Assembly: GCA_963558185.1 (NCBI GenBank)
Contig: CAUWFE010000003.1
Span: 1 to 64,000 of the forward strand
Length of the DNA stretch: 64,000 nucleotides
Reading direction: 5' to 3'
From: UMGS1663 sp963558185
Lineage (GTDB): Bacteria; Bacillota; Clostridia; TANB77; CAG-508
A program made the translations under genes and the position numbers. The notes under the pieces were generated by a model. That model was not told the origin of the DNA and searched no databases. It saw only the letters and a program-made list of their open reading frames with translations. Below, piece after piece: positions 25,592 through 34,157 of the stretch (its first letter is position 1; every line of letters starts with the position of its first letter).

Positions 25592-26878
25592 TTAATTTTG
25601 TGGAACTAATTTTTCTAATCCACCCATATATGGTCTTAAAACTTCTGGAATAATTACACTTCCATCAGGTTGATAGTTATTTTCCAAAATAGAAATTAAC
25701 ATACGAGGAGGAGCAACAACAGTATTATTTAGTGTATGTGCATAATAATTTCCGTTTTCTCCTTTAATACGAATTCCTAATCTACGTGCTTGAGCATCAG
25801 TAAGATTAGAACAACTACCAACTTCAAAGTATTTTTGTTGCCTTGGACTCCATGCCTCAACATCACAAGATTTTGCTTTTAAGTCTGCTAAGTCACCAGA
25901 ACAACATTCTAACGTACGTACAGGAATACCCATACTTCTAAAGAATTCTACAGTGTAAGACCACATTTTATCATACCAATTCCATGAATCTTCTGGTTCA
26001 CATACAACAATCATTTCTTGTTTCTCAAATTGATGAATTCTATAAACTCCACGTTCCTCTATTCCATGTGCACCTTTTTCTTTTCTAAAACAAGGAGAAT
26101 ATGATGTCATTGTATATGGCATTTTGTCTTTTTCAAGAATTTGACCTTTAAATTTGCCTATCATTGAATGTTCACTAGTACCAATTAAATATAAATCTTC
26201 TCCTTCTATTTTGTACATCATGGCATCCATTTCATCAAAACTCATAACGCCAGAAACAACATCAGAACGAATCATAAAAGGTGGAATACAATAAGTAAAT
26301 CCTTTATTAATCATAAAATCTCTAGCATACGTAATAACAGCAGAGTGTAATCTAGCAACATTACCTAATAAATAATAAAAGCCATTACCAGAAACTCTAC
26401 GTGCTGAGTCAAAATCTATTCCTCCTAATTTTTCTAAAATTTCTCCATGAAATGGAATATTATAGTCAGGAACAACAGGCTCACCAAATCTTTCAATTTC
26501 TACATTTTGACTATCATCTTTTCCTATAGGTACGCTTTCATGAATCATATTTGGAATTTTCATCATTCTTTCTTTTACTTGAATTGAATATTCTTCTTCT
26601 AATTTTTCATTTTCTTCAAGTTTATTATTAATATCTTTAACTTTTTGCTTTATATCTTCTGCTTCTTCTTTTTTACCTTCTTTCATAAGTAATCCAATTT
26701 GAGAACTTAAAGAGTTACGTGCAGCACGTAATTCATCTCCTTTTAATATTGCTTCTCTGTTTTTCTTATCTAACATAATGACTTCATCAACTAAAGCTAG
26801 TTTATGGTCTTGAAATTTTTTCTTAATGTTTTCTTTAACTAAATCGGGATTTTCCCTTACAAATTTAATATCTAACAT
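25592..26878 (-). CDS. serS: Seryl-tRNA synthetase
   Basis: SerRS charges tRNA-Ser. The start is set at 26878 (MLDIKFVRENPDLVKENI), preceded by GAAAGGGGAAATTTT; the upstream extension is leader sequence. The 428-residue length is normal. Residues ~30-100 form the N-terminal antiparallel coiled coil that grips the tRNA. Class II motifs are visible: motif 2 region FRKEKGAHGIEERGVYRIHQ and motif 3 NNTVVAPPRMLISILEN. A T-box leader with a serine specifier controls it (26912-27125). Confidence 0.97.
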   Translation of the reverse strand: MLDIKFVRENPDLVKENIKKKFQDHKLALVDEVIMLDKKNREAILKGDELRAARNSLSSQIGLLMKEGKKEEAEDIKQKVKDINNKLEENEKLEEEYSIQVKERMMKIPNMIHESVPIGKDDSQNVEIERFGEPVVPDYNIPFHGEILEKLGGIDFDSARRVSGNGFYYLLGNVARLHSAVITYARDFMINKGFTYCIPPFMIRSDVVSGVMSFDEMDAMMYKIEGEDLYLIGTSEHSMIGKFKGQILEKDKMPYTMTSYSPCFRKEKGAHGIEERGVYRIHQFEKQEMIVVCEPEDSWNWYDKMWSYTVEFFRSMGIPVRTLECCSGDLADLKAKSCDVEAWSPRQQKYFEVGSCSNLTDAQARRLGIRIKGENGNYYAHTLNNTVVAPPRMLISILENNYQPDGSVIIPEVLRPYMGGLEKLVPQN

Positions 26879-26911
26879 AAAATTTCCCCTTTCTATTTGG
26901 CTGCATAAAAC

Positions 26912-27125
26912 AAAAAAGTCCATATGCTATGCATAAGGACGAATATATTTCGCGGTGCCACCTTAATTACTTAAAATTAAAAAGTATCTTTCCATGCTGA
27001 TAACCAAGCATGACTCGGTTTAGTTTTCACTAAAGGCATAAAAGTAGATTCATCTATATGTATATAACTGTTTTCACCAACCACAGATTCTCTAATATAT
27101 AAAATTATAGATTACTTATCTTTTA
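26912..27125 (-). promoter_or_regulatory. T-box riboswitch leader of serS
   Basis: On the minus strand the T-box sequence AAGGTGGCACCGCG is at 26964-26951. It is followed by a terminator stem (GTCCTTATGC with GCATATGGAC, then TTTTTT, ending near 26912). Upstream, stem I contains GGTTGGTGAAAACAG and the specifier loop GAATCTAC (27051-27044), placing the codon UCU (Ser) at 27048-27046. Uncharged tRNA-Ser is expected to stabilise the antiterminator and raise serS expression. Confidence 0.92.
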
Positions 27126-27250
27126 TATAGCAATTTAACAATATTAATTTTACCATATTAATAGAAAATATGCAACAAAAATAAAAAATATTTTATTACT
27201 AGTAGTTAAAGCTTTCTAGTTAAAATTATTAAAAAGTATTATCTCCTATC

Positions 27251-27277
27251 ACTATATGACAAACTTCGACATAAAAT
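27251..27277 (+). promoter_or_regulatory. Sigma-K type promoter of yabG
   Basis: AC at 27251-27252 and CATAAAAT at 27270-27277 (pattern CATANNNT) are 17 bases apart, as in mother-cell sigma-K promoters. A TTCGACA heptamer (27265-27271) overlaps the -10 and may be coincidence. Confidence 0.45.
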
Positions 27278-27309
27278 ATAATAAGCCAAAGTTATATAGG
27301 AGGATAATT

Positions 27310-28137
27310 GTGAAAAACATAAAAAAGGGAGATATAGTAGCAAGAATTTCATATGGAAAAGATATAATTTTTTCAATTGAGAAAATAGTAAGAACAGAAA
27401 AACATGAAATTGCAATATTAAAGGGAATAACAAAAAGAATTGTAGCAGATAGTTATATAGAAGATTTAGTTGTAGTTGATAAAAGAATAGTACAAGAAGC
27501 TCAAGAAAAAATAGATAATAAAATAAAACATAAATTACAAACAGCAAATTTATCAAAGAATTTTTTTGGCTTAAAAAGAGGAAGTAAAGAATTAATAACA
27601 GGAAGTATTTTGCATTTAGATGGAGATAAAAGATATAGCCAAAAATCTATGAGATATTATAAAAGTTTAGGATTAAATGCAAATGTAAAAAACATAGCAG
27701 AATATAAACAGCCTAAAATGATATTAGAATTATTAGAAATTTATAATCCAGACATATTAATAGTTACTGGTCATGATGGAATGATAAGAAAAGGAATTAA
27801 ATATAACGATATATATAATTATAGAAATTCTAGATATTTTATACAAACAGTGAAAAAAGCAAGACAATATAAAAATACAAAAGAATTAGCAATTTTTGCA
27901 GGAGCATGCCAAAGTTTTTATGAAGCATTAATAGAAGCAGGAGCAAATTTTGCATCTTCACCAGGCAGAATAATGATAGACTTTATAGATCCTTTAATTG
28001 TAGCAGAAAGAATTGCAACAACAGATAATTATAAATATCTAAGAATTGAAGACATAAAAGACGAATTAAGAGATGGAGAAGAAGGTGTTAGTGGAATAGG
28101 TAGTATAGGGAAGAAAAAGAGTAATATACAAATGTAA
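27310..28137 (+). CDS. yabG: Sporulation-specific protease YabG
   Basis: YabG processes spore coat proteins. The start is GTG at 27310 (VKNIKKGDIVARISYGKD), which has AGGAGGATAATT directly before it; the in-frame ATG at 27256 lacks a binding site and overlaps the promoter. The 275-residue protein shows family landmarks: an SH3-like N-terminus, GSILHLDGDKRYSQKSMRYY, DILIVTGHDGMIRKG, and FAGACQSFYEALIEAGANFA (catalytic Cys in GACQS). It is followed by veg and sipL, the order found in Clostridium relatives. Confidence 0.93.
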   Translation: MKNIKKGDIVARISYGKDIIFSIEKIVRTEKHEIAILKGITKRIVADSYIEDLVVVDKRIVQEAQEKIDNKIKHKLQTANLSKNFFGLKRGSKELITGSILHLDGDKRYSQKSMRYYKSLGLNANVKNIAEYKQPKMILELLEIYNPDILIVTGHDGMIRKGIKYNDIYNYRNSRYFIQTVKKARQYKNTKELAIFAGACQSFYEALIEAGANFASSPGRIMIDFIDPLIVAERIATTDNYKYLRIEDIKDELRDGEEGVSGIGSIGKKKSNIQM

Positions 28138-28211
28138 TTTAAAAGAAATCAAAATGTAATATAAATGTAATAAATAAGCTTAAAAAGCTTTAGTATCAAC
28201 TAAAAACAATA

Positions 28212-28261
28212 TTCGACATAAGGTTTTACGTTTTGACAAAATGTGCATTTTATGTTATTAT
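28212..28261 (+). promoter_or_regulatory. veg promoter with an adjacent Spo0A-like heptamer
   Basis: TTGACA (28233-28238), 17 bases, TATTAT (28256-28261) is a near-consensus sigma-A promoter. The heptamer TTCGACA (28212-28218; reverse complement TGTCGAA) lies 14 bases upstream of the -35. Confidence 0.65.
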
Positions 28262-28290
28262 CTTAGCATATTAATAAAGTAGGTGATATA

Positions 28291-28569
28291 GTGATTTGTA
28301 AAAGTGATATAACAAATTTAAAAACTGATATAGGGGATATGATAGGACAAAAAATCATTGTTAAAGGATCTCTAGGAAGGAGCAAATCATTTGAAAAAGA
28401 AGCTACTATAGAGAAAGCATATGAAAATATATTTGTTGTAAAATATGATGAAAACCAAAGAAATACAACATATAGTTATACTGATGTTTTAACAAAAACA
28501 GTAGAATTAGATATTTTTGATGGAAAAGAATATAATCCATTAGTTCCAAATATTACAGAATTAAAATAA
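28291..28569 (+). CDS. veg: Veg family protein
   Basis: Veg is a small conserved Firmicutes protein linked in Bacillus to biofilm control. The start is GTG at 28291, after AGGTGATATA. The 92-residue protein contains GQKIIVKGSLGRSKSFEKEA and NIFVVKYDENQRNTTYSYTDVLTKTVEL, matching the DUF1021/Veg fold (second motif longer than quoted core YSYTDVLTKTVEL). It lies between yabG and sipL and has its own strong promoter. Confidence 0.92.
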   Translation: MICKSDITNLKTDIGDMIGQKIIVKGSLGRSKSFEKEATIEKAYENIFVVKYDENQRNTTYSYTDVLTKTVELDIFDGKEYNPLVPNITELK

Positions 28570-28573
28570 ATGT

Positions 28574-28606
28574 AAGTTAGCAAAAGCTAGCTTATTTTTT
28601 TGCAAA
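28574..28606 (+). terminator. Terminator after veg
   Basis: AAGTTAGC (28574-28581) pairs with GCTAGCTT (28586-28593) around AAAA, followed by a T-run. Confidence 0.75.
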
Positions 28607-28671
28607 AAATAGTCATTTTTGGTATTGTACATACATATATTAAAATAACAAAATAAAGGAGGTAAATAAAT

Positions 28672-30201
28672 ATGGCTATAGAGCTTGCAAAAGAAACTTT
28701 ATGCATAGGGCAAATGGTAGGGCAAAAAGTAGAAAATTGGATTGCAGAAACAGATAGTGTGGTACCAGATATTAAGCCAGATATTTTAAATACTATAAAT
28801 ACAAATGGAACAATATGTGTGTATAAAAAAGAAATATTAGATGGAAAAATAAAAATAGAAGGAAGTATACAAGTATATGTAGCTTATTTAGCAGATGATG
28901 AACAAAGTAATTTACGAAGTTTACATACAACTGTAGACTTTTCAAAAGTGATAGAAATGGAAAATGCAAAAGAAGGGATGAATTTAGAAGAAAATTTACG
29001 ATTAAAAAATATAGAATGCAAAGTATTAAATGGAAGAAAAGTAAATATAAAAGCTATGATAGAAGCAAATGTATTAGTATCAGCAAATGAAAATATAGAA
29101 TTTGTAAAAGAAATTAAAGAAGTAAAAGATGTTCAAATGTTAAATGAAAGTTTAATGATAAATTCTTTATTAGGTAGTGGAGCAACTAAAGTTTATGCAA
29201 AAGATACATTTATAATACAAGAAGTAGATGATTTATCTGAAATAATGAAGGTAAACATAGCAATTAAAAATAAAGAAACAAAAATAAGCTATAATAAAGT
29301 TTTAGCAAAAGCTGATACAGAAGTAAAAATAATGTATTTAACTACAGATGGAAGAATTAATAAAGTAGAAGGAACTATTCCTATTATGGGATTTATAGAC
29401 ATACAAGATGTAACAGAAGAAAACCTTTGTGAAACTAATTATGAGGTTAAAAATTTATTAATTAAACCGAATAATATAGAAGAACATTCTGTATATATTG
29501 AAGCAGAGGTTGAACTTAACTGCAATGTGTATGAAACAAAACAAATAAATGTTATACAAGATTTATATAGTCCAAGTGTAAATTTAAATTATAAACAAAA
29601 ACAGATAAATTGTTTAGGACAAAAAAAGCTAGCAAAAGATATATTACATTTAACTGAAAAACAATATATAGAAGAAATAGGAAATCATAAAATACATGAT
29701 GTAGAAGTAATACCAATTATATCTAATCAAAATATTATGAAAGATAAAATATTATATGAAGGAGAATTAGAATTAAAGTGGATATTTGAAGCAGAGAATA
29801 GTTGTAAAATGGATACAAAAGTTACAAACATACCGTTTCAATATCAAATGGACTGTATAGGAGCAAAAGCTAATTCAAAGGTAAATACTCAAATGGAAAT
29901 AATTATGCAAGATTTTGTAATACTACCAGACCAAAGTATTCAAAGTAAAATTGATATTCAATTTATTGCAGAAATATCTACAAAACAGTCAATAAGTGTA
30001 ATAGACAATATATCTATCGAAGAAAGCAAATTAGAAGAAAAATATAGTTTAGTAATATATTTTGTAAAACCAGGGGATAGCTTATGGAAAATTGCAAAAA
30101 AATTTAGAAGTACAGTAGAAGCAATTGCAAAAGTTAATGATATTGAGAATGAAAATAAAATTAATGTAGGGGAACAATTATTTATTCCTATGGCCATTTA
30201 G
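28672..30201 (+). CDS. sipL: SPOCS/LysM spore coat assembly protein, SipL-like
   Basis: SipL in Clostridioides binds SpoIVA and encases the forespore in coat. The 509-residue protein begins with DUF3794/SPOCS-type sequence (VPDIKPDILNTINTNGTICV). A second SPOCS-like unit falls near residues 200-290 and another near 300-430. It ends with a LysM domain (residues ~458-507, VKPGDSLWKIAKKFRSTVEA). Placement after yabG and veg matches sipL. AAGGAGGTAAATAA precedes the ATG. A possible sigma-E type -10 (CATATATT) lies about 40 bases upstream, weakly supported. Confidence 0.9.
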   Translation: MAIELAKETLCIGQMVGQKVENWIAETDSVVPDIKPDILNTINTNGTICVYKKEILDGKIKIEGSIQVYVAYLADDEQSNLRSLHTTVDFSKVIEMENAKEGMNLEENLRLKNIECKVLNGRKVNIKAMIEANVLVSANENIEFVKEIKEVKDVQMLNESLMINSLLGSGATKVYAKDTFIIQEVDDLSEIMKVNIAIKNKETKISYNKVLAKADTEVKIMYLTTDGRINKVEGTIPIMGFIDIQDVTEENLCETNYEVKNLLIKPNNIEEHSVYIEAEVELNCNVYETKQINVIQDLYSPSVNLNYKQKQINCLGQKKLAKDILHLTEKQYIEEIGNHKIHDVEVIPIISNQNIMKDKILYEGELELKWIFEAENSCKMDTKVTNIPFQYQMDCIGAKANSKVNTQMEIIMQDFVILPDQSIQSKIDIQFIAEISTKQSISVIDNISIEESKLEEKYSLVIYFVKPGDSLWKIAKKFRSTVEAIAKVNDIENENKINVGEQLFIPMAI

Positions 30202-30213
30202 AAAAAGGAAATT

Positions 30214-30918
30214 ATGGATAAAATTTATTCAAGAAGAAGAATCAAGATACCAAACATAAGAAAAAACATTGAAAATAAAAAAATGAAAAAAATAATTATT
30301 CTATTTACAATTTTTATTATAGGAATAATAACAGCTAAATTTATATTATCTGCAATTATTCCTATAGTAGATAAAGAATGTAGAGATATATGCAAAATAA
30401 TTGCAACAAAGGTAAGTAATGAACAGGCGACAAAAGTAATGAATAATTATAAATATGATGATATGACAGTAATAACAAAAGATTCAAAAGGAAATATTGC
30501 AATGATTAGTGCAAATATGATTACAGTAAATGAAATTACATCAGATATTGCAATAAAAATTCAAGAAGCATTTGAAAAAAATGAAAATGCCGTTTTTAAT
30601 ATAAAGTTAGGTTCTTTTTTGGGAAGCAAAATGTTATCAGGTAGAGGACCAGATATAGAAATAAAATTAAAAACCACAGGAAATATAGAAACTAATTTAA
30701 TATCACAATTAGAATCTACAGGAATAAATCAAACATTACACAAGATTTATTTAGAAGTAAAGTGCAAAGTTAGTGTATTAACACCTTTTGAAACTATTGA
30801 AGAACAAATTGTAAATCAAATATTGTTAGCAGAATCTGTAATTATAGGAACTACTCCAAATACATATTATAATTTAGAAGGGTTAGATCAAAAAGAAAGT
30901 TTAGAAGCGATGGAATAA
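30214..30918 (+). CDS. yunB: Sporulation protein YunB
   Basis: YunB is a mother-cell sporulation protein of unknown mechanism. The 234-residue protein has a basic N-terminus, one transmembrane helix (residues ~25-45), and the family segments CKIIATKVSNEQATKVM, GSFLGSKMLSGRGPDIEIKL, VLTPFETIEEQIVNQILLAE and VIIGTTPNTYYNLEG. AAAGGAA precedes the ATG, 12 bases after sipL, so both are probably one transcript. Confidence 0.92.
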   Translation: MDKIYSRRRIKIPNIRKNIENKKMKKIIILFTIFIIGIITAKFILSAIIPIVDKECRDICKIIATKVSNEQATKVMNNYKYDDMTVITKDSKGNIAMISANMITVNEITSDIAIKIQEAFEKNENAVFNIKLGSFLGSKMLSGRGPDIEIKLKTTGNIETNLISQLESTGINQTLHKIYLEVKCKVSVLTPFETIEEQIVNQILLAESVIIGTTPNTYYNLEGLDQKESLEAME

Positions 30919-30945
30919 GAGCATATAAGTATGCTCTATTTTCTT
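30919..30945 (+). terminator. Terminator after yunB
   Basis: GAGCATA (30919-30925) pairs with TATGCTC (30930-30936) around TAAG, then TATTTTCTT. Confidence 0.75.
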
Positions 30946-30967
30946 TACTAAAATATTGAGAATTTTA

Positions 30968-30996
30968 TTGCGAAATGTCGAAAATTTAAGTATAAT
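30968..30996 (+). promoter_or_regulatory. suf promoter with an internal Spo0A-like heptamer
   Basis: TTGCGA (30968-30973), 17 bases, TATAAT (30991-30996). TGTCGAA (30976-30982) sits inside the spacer, where a bound regulator would be expected to repress. Confidence 0.5.
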
Positions 30997-31065
30997 ATAT
31001 GTGTAATATTTCAAAGAGCGGTGGAAGAAATATTATAGCAAAAAATAACCAAGAGAGGAGTATAT

Positions 31066-31791
31066 ATGTTAGAACTACAAAATGTATGTTTTACAAGAGA
31101 AAATAAAAAAATATTAGATAATATAAATTTAAAATTAGAAGATAACCAATTTGTTGTTATTACTGGTCCAAATGGTTCAGGAAAATCAACACTTGCTAAA
31201 ATTATAATGGGAATAGAAAAACAGGACAATGGACAAGTTATATTAGATGGTCAATATATTAGTAACAAAACTATATATGAAAGAGCAAATTTAGGAATGA
31301 GTTTTGCTTTTCAACAACCAGTAAAATTTAAAGGAATTACTGTATATGATTTATTAAAAATTTCAGCTAAAAAGCAAATAAATAGAAAAGAAGCTTGTGA
31401 AATACTTGCTAAAGTAGGTTTATGTGCAAAAGAATATTTAGATAGAGAAGTAAATAGTTCTTTATCAGGAGGAGAATTAAAAAGAATAGAAATTGCTACT
31501 GTAGCATTAAGACAAGCAAAGCTAACTATATTTGATGAGCCAGAAGCAGGCATTGACTTATGGAGTTTTCAAAGTTTAATTAAAGTCTTTGAGGAAATAA
31601 GAAATGAAATTCATGGAACTACTATAATTATTTCACATCAAGAGAGAATTTTAAATATTGCAGATAAAATAATTATAATGAAAGCTGGAAAAATAGAAAA
31701 AATAGGAACAAGAGAAGAATTAATATCTGAGGTAATAGGTACAAATACAAAACCTGCATGTTGTAAAATAGGAGGTGGAAAGTATGAGTAA
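31066..31791 (+). CDS. sufC: Fe-S cluster assembly ATPase SufC
   Basis: SufC is the ABC ATPase of the SUF scaffold. The 241 residues contain Walker A GPNGSGKSTLAK (~34-45), the Q-loop AFQQPVKFKG, signature SLSGGELKRIEIA, Walker B LTIFDEPEAGID, and the H-loop ISHQER. It ends inside the ribosome binding site of the next gene, so the two are translationally coupled. Only a single SufB/D-like partner follows, as in minimal SUF systems. Confidence 0.93.
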   Translation: MLELQNVCFTRENKKILDNINLKLEDNQFVVITGPNGSGKSTLAKIIMGIEKQDNGQVILDGQYISNKTIYERANLGMSFAFQQPVKFKGITVYDLLKISAKKQINRKEACEILAKVGLCAKEYLDREVNSSLSGGELKRIEIATVALRQAKLTIFDEPEAGIDLWSFQSLIKVFEEIRNEIHGTTIIISHQERILNIADKIIIMKAGKIEKIGTREELISEVIGTNTKPACCKIGGGKYE

Positions 31792-32713
31792 TTTAGAAAA
31801 TATAGATAATAAACTATTATCAGAAATATCTGATAGTTTAGAAAATACTTTTCAAGGGGCCTATAATATTAGAAAAAATGGAAAAGGAATAGAACGTAAA
31901 ATAACTGAAAATATTAATATAGTAACAAAACAAGATGTGTCAGGAATTGATATATATGTAAAAGAAAATACAAATATGGAATTTGTACATATACCAGTTA
32001 TAATTACGGAAAGTGGTTTAAAAGATATAGTATATAATGATTTTTATATAGGAAAAAATGCAAAAGTAATTATTATTGCAGGCTGTGGAATTCATAATGA
32101 CCATCATGCAGAAACCACTCATAATGGAATTCATCGATTCTTTTTAGAAGAGGGAGCATATGTAAAATACTATGAAAAGCACTATGGTGAAGGCACAGGA
32201 GATGGAAAAAGAGTGTTAAACCCTGTAACAGAGGTACATTTAAAGGATGGTGCTACAATGGAAATGGATTCAGTTCAAATAAAAGGAGTAGATTCAACAG
32301 ATAGAATAACTAAAGGAACATTAGATGCAAATACTAATTTTATAGTAACAGAAAAAATTATGACACATGGAAATCAATTTGCAAAAACAACATTTGAAGT
32401 AGAGCTAAAAGGTGAAAATTCAAGTACACATGTTACATCAAGGTCTGTTGCAACAGATAATTCACTACAAGAATTTAAATCAAATGTTACAGGTAATAAT
32501 AAATGTTTTGGTCATGTAGAATGTGATGCAATATTAAAAGATAATGGAAAGGTAATTGCTACACCTGAAATTGTAGCAAATTGTGTAGATGCAAATTTAA
32601 TTCACGAGGCAGCTATAGGAAAAATAGCAGGAGAGCAACTTATGAAATTAATGACATTAGGTCTAACAGAAAAAGAAGCTGAAGAACAAGTAATAAACGG
32701 ATTTTTAAAATAA
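31784..32713 (+). CDS. sufB: SufB/SufD family scaffold protein of a minimal SUF system
   Basis: The start at 31784 follows GGAGGTGGAAAGT; it overlaps sufC by 8 bases. The 309-residue protein is much shorter than the ~465-residue SufB of the full SUF pathway. It keeps the C-terminal core: GKNAKVIIIAGCGIHND, LDANTNFIVTEKIMTHG, SRSVATDNSLQEFKSNVTG, GHVECDAILKDN and LIHEAAIGKIAGEQL. No sufD, sufS, sufU or sufE is adjacent. This matches the two-gene minimal SUF (SmsCB) found in strict anaerobes, where the subunit acts as a homodimer. The sulfur donor is not encoded in the window. Confidence 0.88.
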   Translation: MSNLENIDNKLLSEISDSLENTFQGAYNIRKNGKGIERKITENINIVTKQDVSGIDIYVKENTNMEFVHIPVIITESGLKDIVYNDFYIGKNAKVIIIAGCGIHNDHHAETTHNGIHRFFLEEGAYVKYYEKHYGEGTGDGKRVLNPVTEVHLKDGATMEMDSVQIKGVDSTDRITKGTLDANTNFIVTEKIMTHGNQFAKTTFEVELKGENSSTHVTSRSVATDNSLQEFKSNVTGNNKCFGHVECDAILKDNGKVIATPEIVANCVDANLIHEAAIGKIAGEQLMKLMTLGLTEKEAEEQVINGFLK

Positions 32714-32729
32714 AAAAAGGAGTGATTGC

Positions 32730-33188
32730 ATGCAGAAAAATACAATAATTATTGCTATTGCAATAGTTATATCTATTTTAATAGGAATTGGTATAGGAGT
32801 TTTTATTCCAAAATTAAAGCAAGCAACACTTCCAGAATGGAAAAAGAAATATCCATATATAGAAGAATCAGATTATGAAATAAATATAGAAGGAGATAAA
32901 CAAATATTAGAAGAATTAGCACAAAACGATGACAAATCTTCCATAACAAGAGAAGTATATCATTATATATATTATGATGATGAAAAAGCACAAGAACAGT
33001 TTTTACAAGATTTAAAACAATATCCGTATAATACAAATGTTGATACTGAAACAAAATGTGTAGTAGTTATTGTAAATTCAACAACAGAAGAAAAGGTAAT
33101 AGAAGAACAAATGCTTAATATATTAAATCTATCTAAAAAGTATAATTTAGAATATGATGGCTGGGAAACAATAATTTGCAATGGTTAA
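32730..33188 (+). CDS. Membrane-anchored protein of unknown function
   Basis: The 152-residue protein follows sufB by 16 bases with AAAGGAGTGATTGC before the ATG. It has one N-terminal transmembrane helix (residues ~5-28) and an extracytoplasmic, acidic and Tyr-rich domain. Two cysteines (KCVVV and the terminal IICNG) could form a disulfide. I do not recognise a family. Its distance suggests co-transcription with the suf genes, but there is no functional sign that it belongs to Fe-S assembly. Confidence 0.78.
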   Translation: MQKNTIIIAIAIVISILIGIGIGVFIPKLKQATLPEWKKKYPYIEESDYEINIEGDKQILEELAQNDDKSSITREVYHYIYYDDEKAQEQFLQDLKQYPYNTNVDTETKCVVVIVNSTTEEKVIEEQMLNILNLSKKYNLEYDGWETIICNG

Positions 33189-33243
33189 CAAAAAGTAGTA
33201 TAATAGAAATATAACTCGTTGTTTTATATTAAAGGAGGTTTTA

Positions 33244-33297
33244 ATGAAAGAACTATTATTTTATAAAAAATACTTGAAAAAGAGTAAAAAAATATGA
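33244..33297 (+). CDS. Possible 17-codon leader peptide upstream of the HNH gene
   Basis: A near-perfect AAAGGAGGT (33231-33239 region) is followed by an ATG opening the 17-residue basic peptide MKELLFYKKYLKKSKKI. A small hairpin follows (GAGTCT at 33324-33329 with AGACTC at 33339-33344). The strong ribosome binding site makes translation plausible. A regulatory leader or the remnant of a longer gene are the options. Confidence 0.35.
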   Translation: MKELLFYKKYLKKSKKI

Positions 33298-33384
33298 TGT
33301 TCTAGTTATTTAAAACAGCAACCGAGTCTATTAATTAAAGACTCAAAAGCAATAAAGTCATAATAGCAAAGAAGGATATATTGT

Positions 33385-34019
33385 ATGATTATTGAACTGC
33401 CAAAAAGAATAAATTTGACTAATGCAAAAATACAAGGAAATTATTTAATACTGTATGAAAAAAATGATTTTGAAAATACCATGTATGAGCTTACATATGT
33501 GTTAAGAAAAATCGGTGCATATATTGTGGAAGAAAATTAGGTAAATATAACAAATCATTAGATCACAGATATCCACGGGTATATGGAGGAATAAGTGTAA
33601 CAAATAATTTGTTTCCTTGTTGTAGTACTCATAATTCTGAGAAGAGTGATATGAATCATGAACAGTATTTAAAGTACAAAAAATTAAGACAGAAGCAAAG
33701 AAAAGAGTTGAAAAAGACTTTCTTAGAAATGAATGAGAAAATTCTTAAAGAAAAAGGTTTTATCTTACCTAAAAATTGGGTATTTTTTACGAACAGGAGT
33801 AAAATTCGGTTTCGAAAATACAAAAATAGCATTAGAGGAAAAAAATATGCAAAAATTGCAGAATTTTATGGAAAATATAAGAAACTGCCAAGACCTATAA
33901 TAGTAGATAAAAATTACAATTTTTTAAAAGGATATAATGTATTATTGTTTGCATGTGACAATAACATTAATATTGTTCCTGTAGTAATGCTTGAAAATGT
34001 GATTTTATTAACAAAGTAA
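33385..34019 (+). pseudogene. HNH endonuclease gene interrupted by a one-base frameshift
   Basis: An ORF from ATG 33385 to 33540 (51 codons) and the next ORF (open to 34019) join into one protein if one A is added to the A-run at 33507-33511. The joined product is about 211 residues and gains RKNRCIYCGRKLG, SLDHRYPRVYGG, TNNLFPCC and THNSEKSDM. Together these are the CxxC, DH, N and N-x-x-K elements of an HNH nuclease with its zinc knuckle. The total span (635 bases) is one short of a multiple of three. The remainder is basic (RKYKNSIRGKKYAK). It may be a real pseudogene, a homopolymer error, or a slippage site. A terminator follows at 34025-34066. Confidence 0.75.
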
Positions 34020-34024
34020 AAAAA

Positions 34025-34066
34025 TGATGAGAGATTTAATAAGTAGTAAATCTCTCATCAATTTTT
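34025..34066 (+). terminator. Strong terminator after the HNH gene
   Basis: TGATGAGAGATTTA (34025-34038) pairs perfectly with TAAATCTCTCATCA (34047-34060), followed by a T-run. Confidence 0.88.
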
Positions 34067-34157
34067 CTTTAAAATATAGACATAGAATTGTAATTTATGA
34101 TAAAATAAAAAACATAAAAGTAATAATAATTAGTTTGTAATGTAAGAGGGGAACAAA

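Noticed and set aside
27265..27271. Spo0A box controlling yabG
   Set aside because: The heptamer overlaps the CATA of a sigma-K type -10. yabG is a late mother-cell gene, so chance overlap is likelier.
33205..34019. HEARO/IscB-type OMEGA system because an HNH gene follows a structured-looking leader
   Set aside because: The reconstructed protein is about 211 residues with only an HNH core and no RuvC segments or bridge helix. The leader lacks the extended folded RNA expected.
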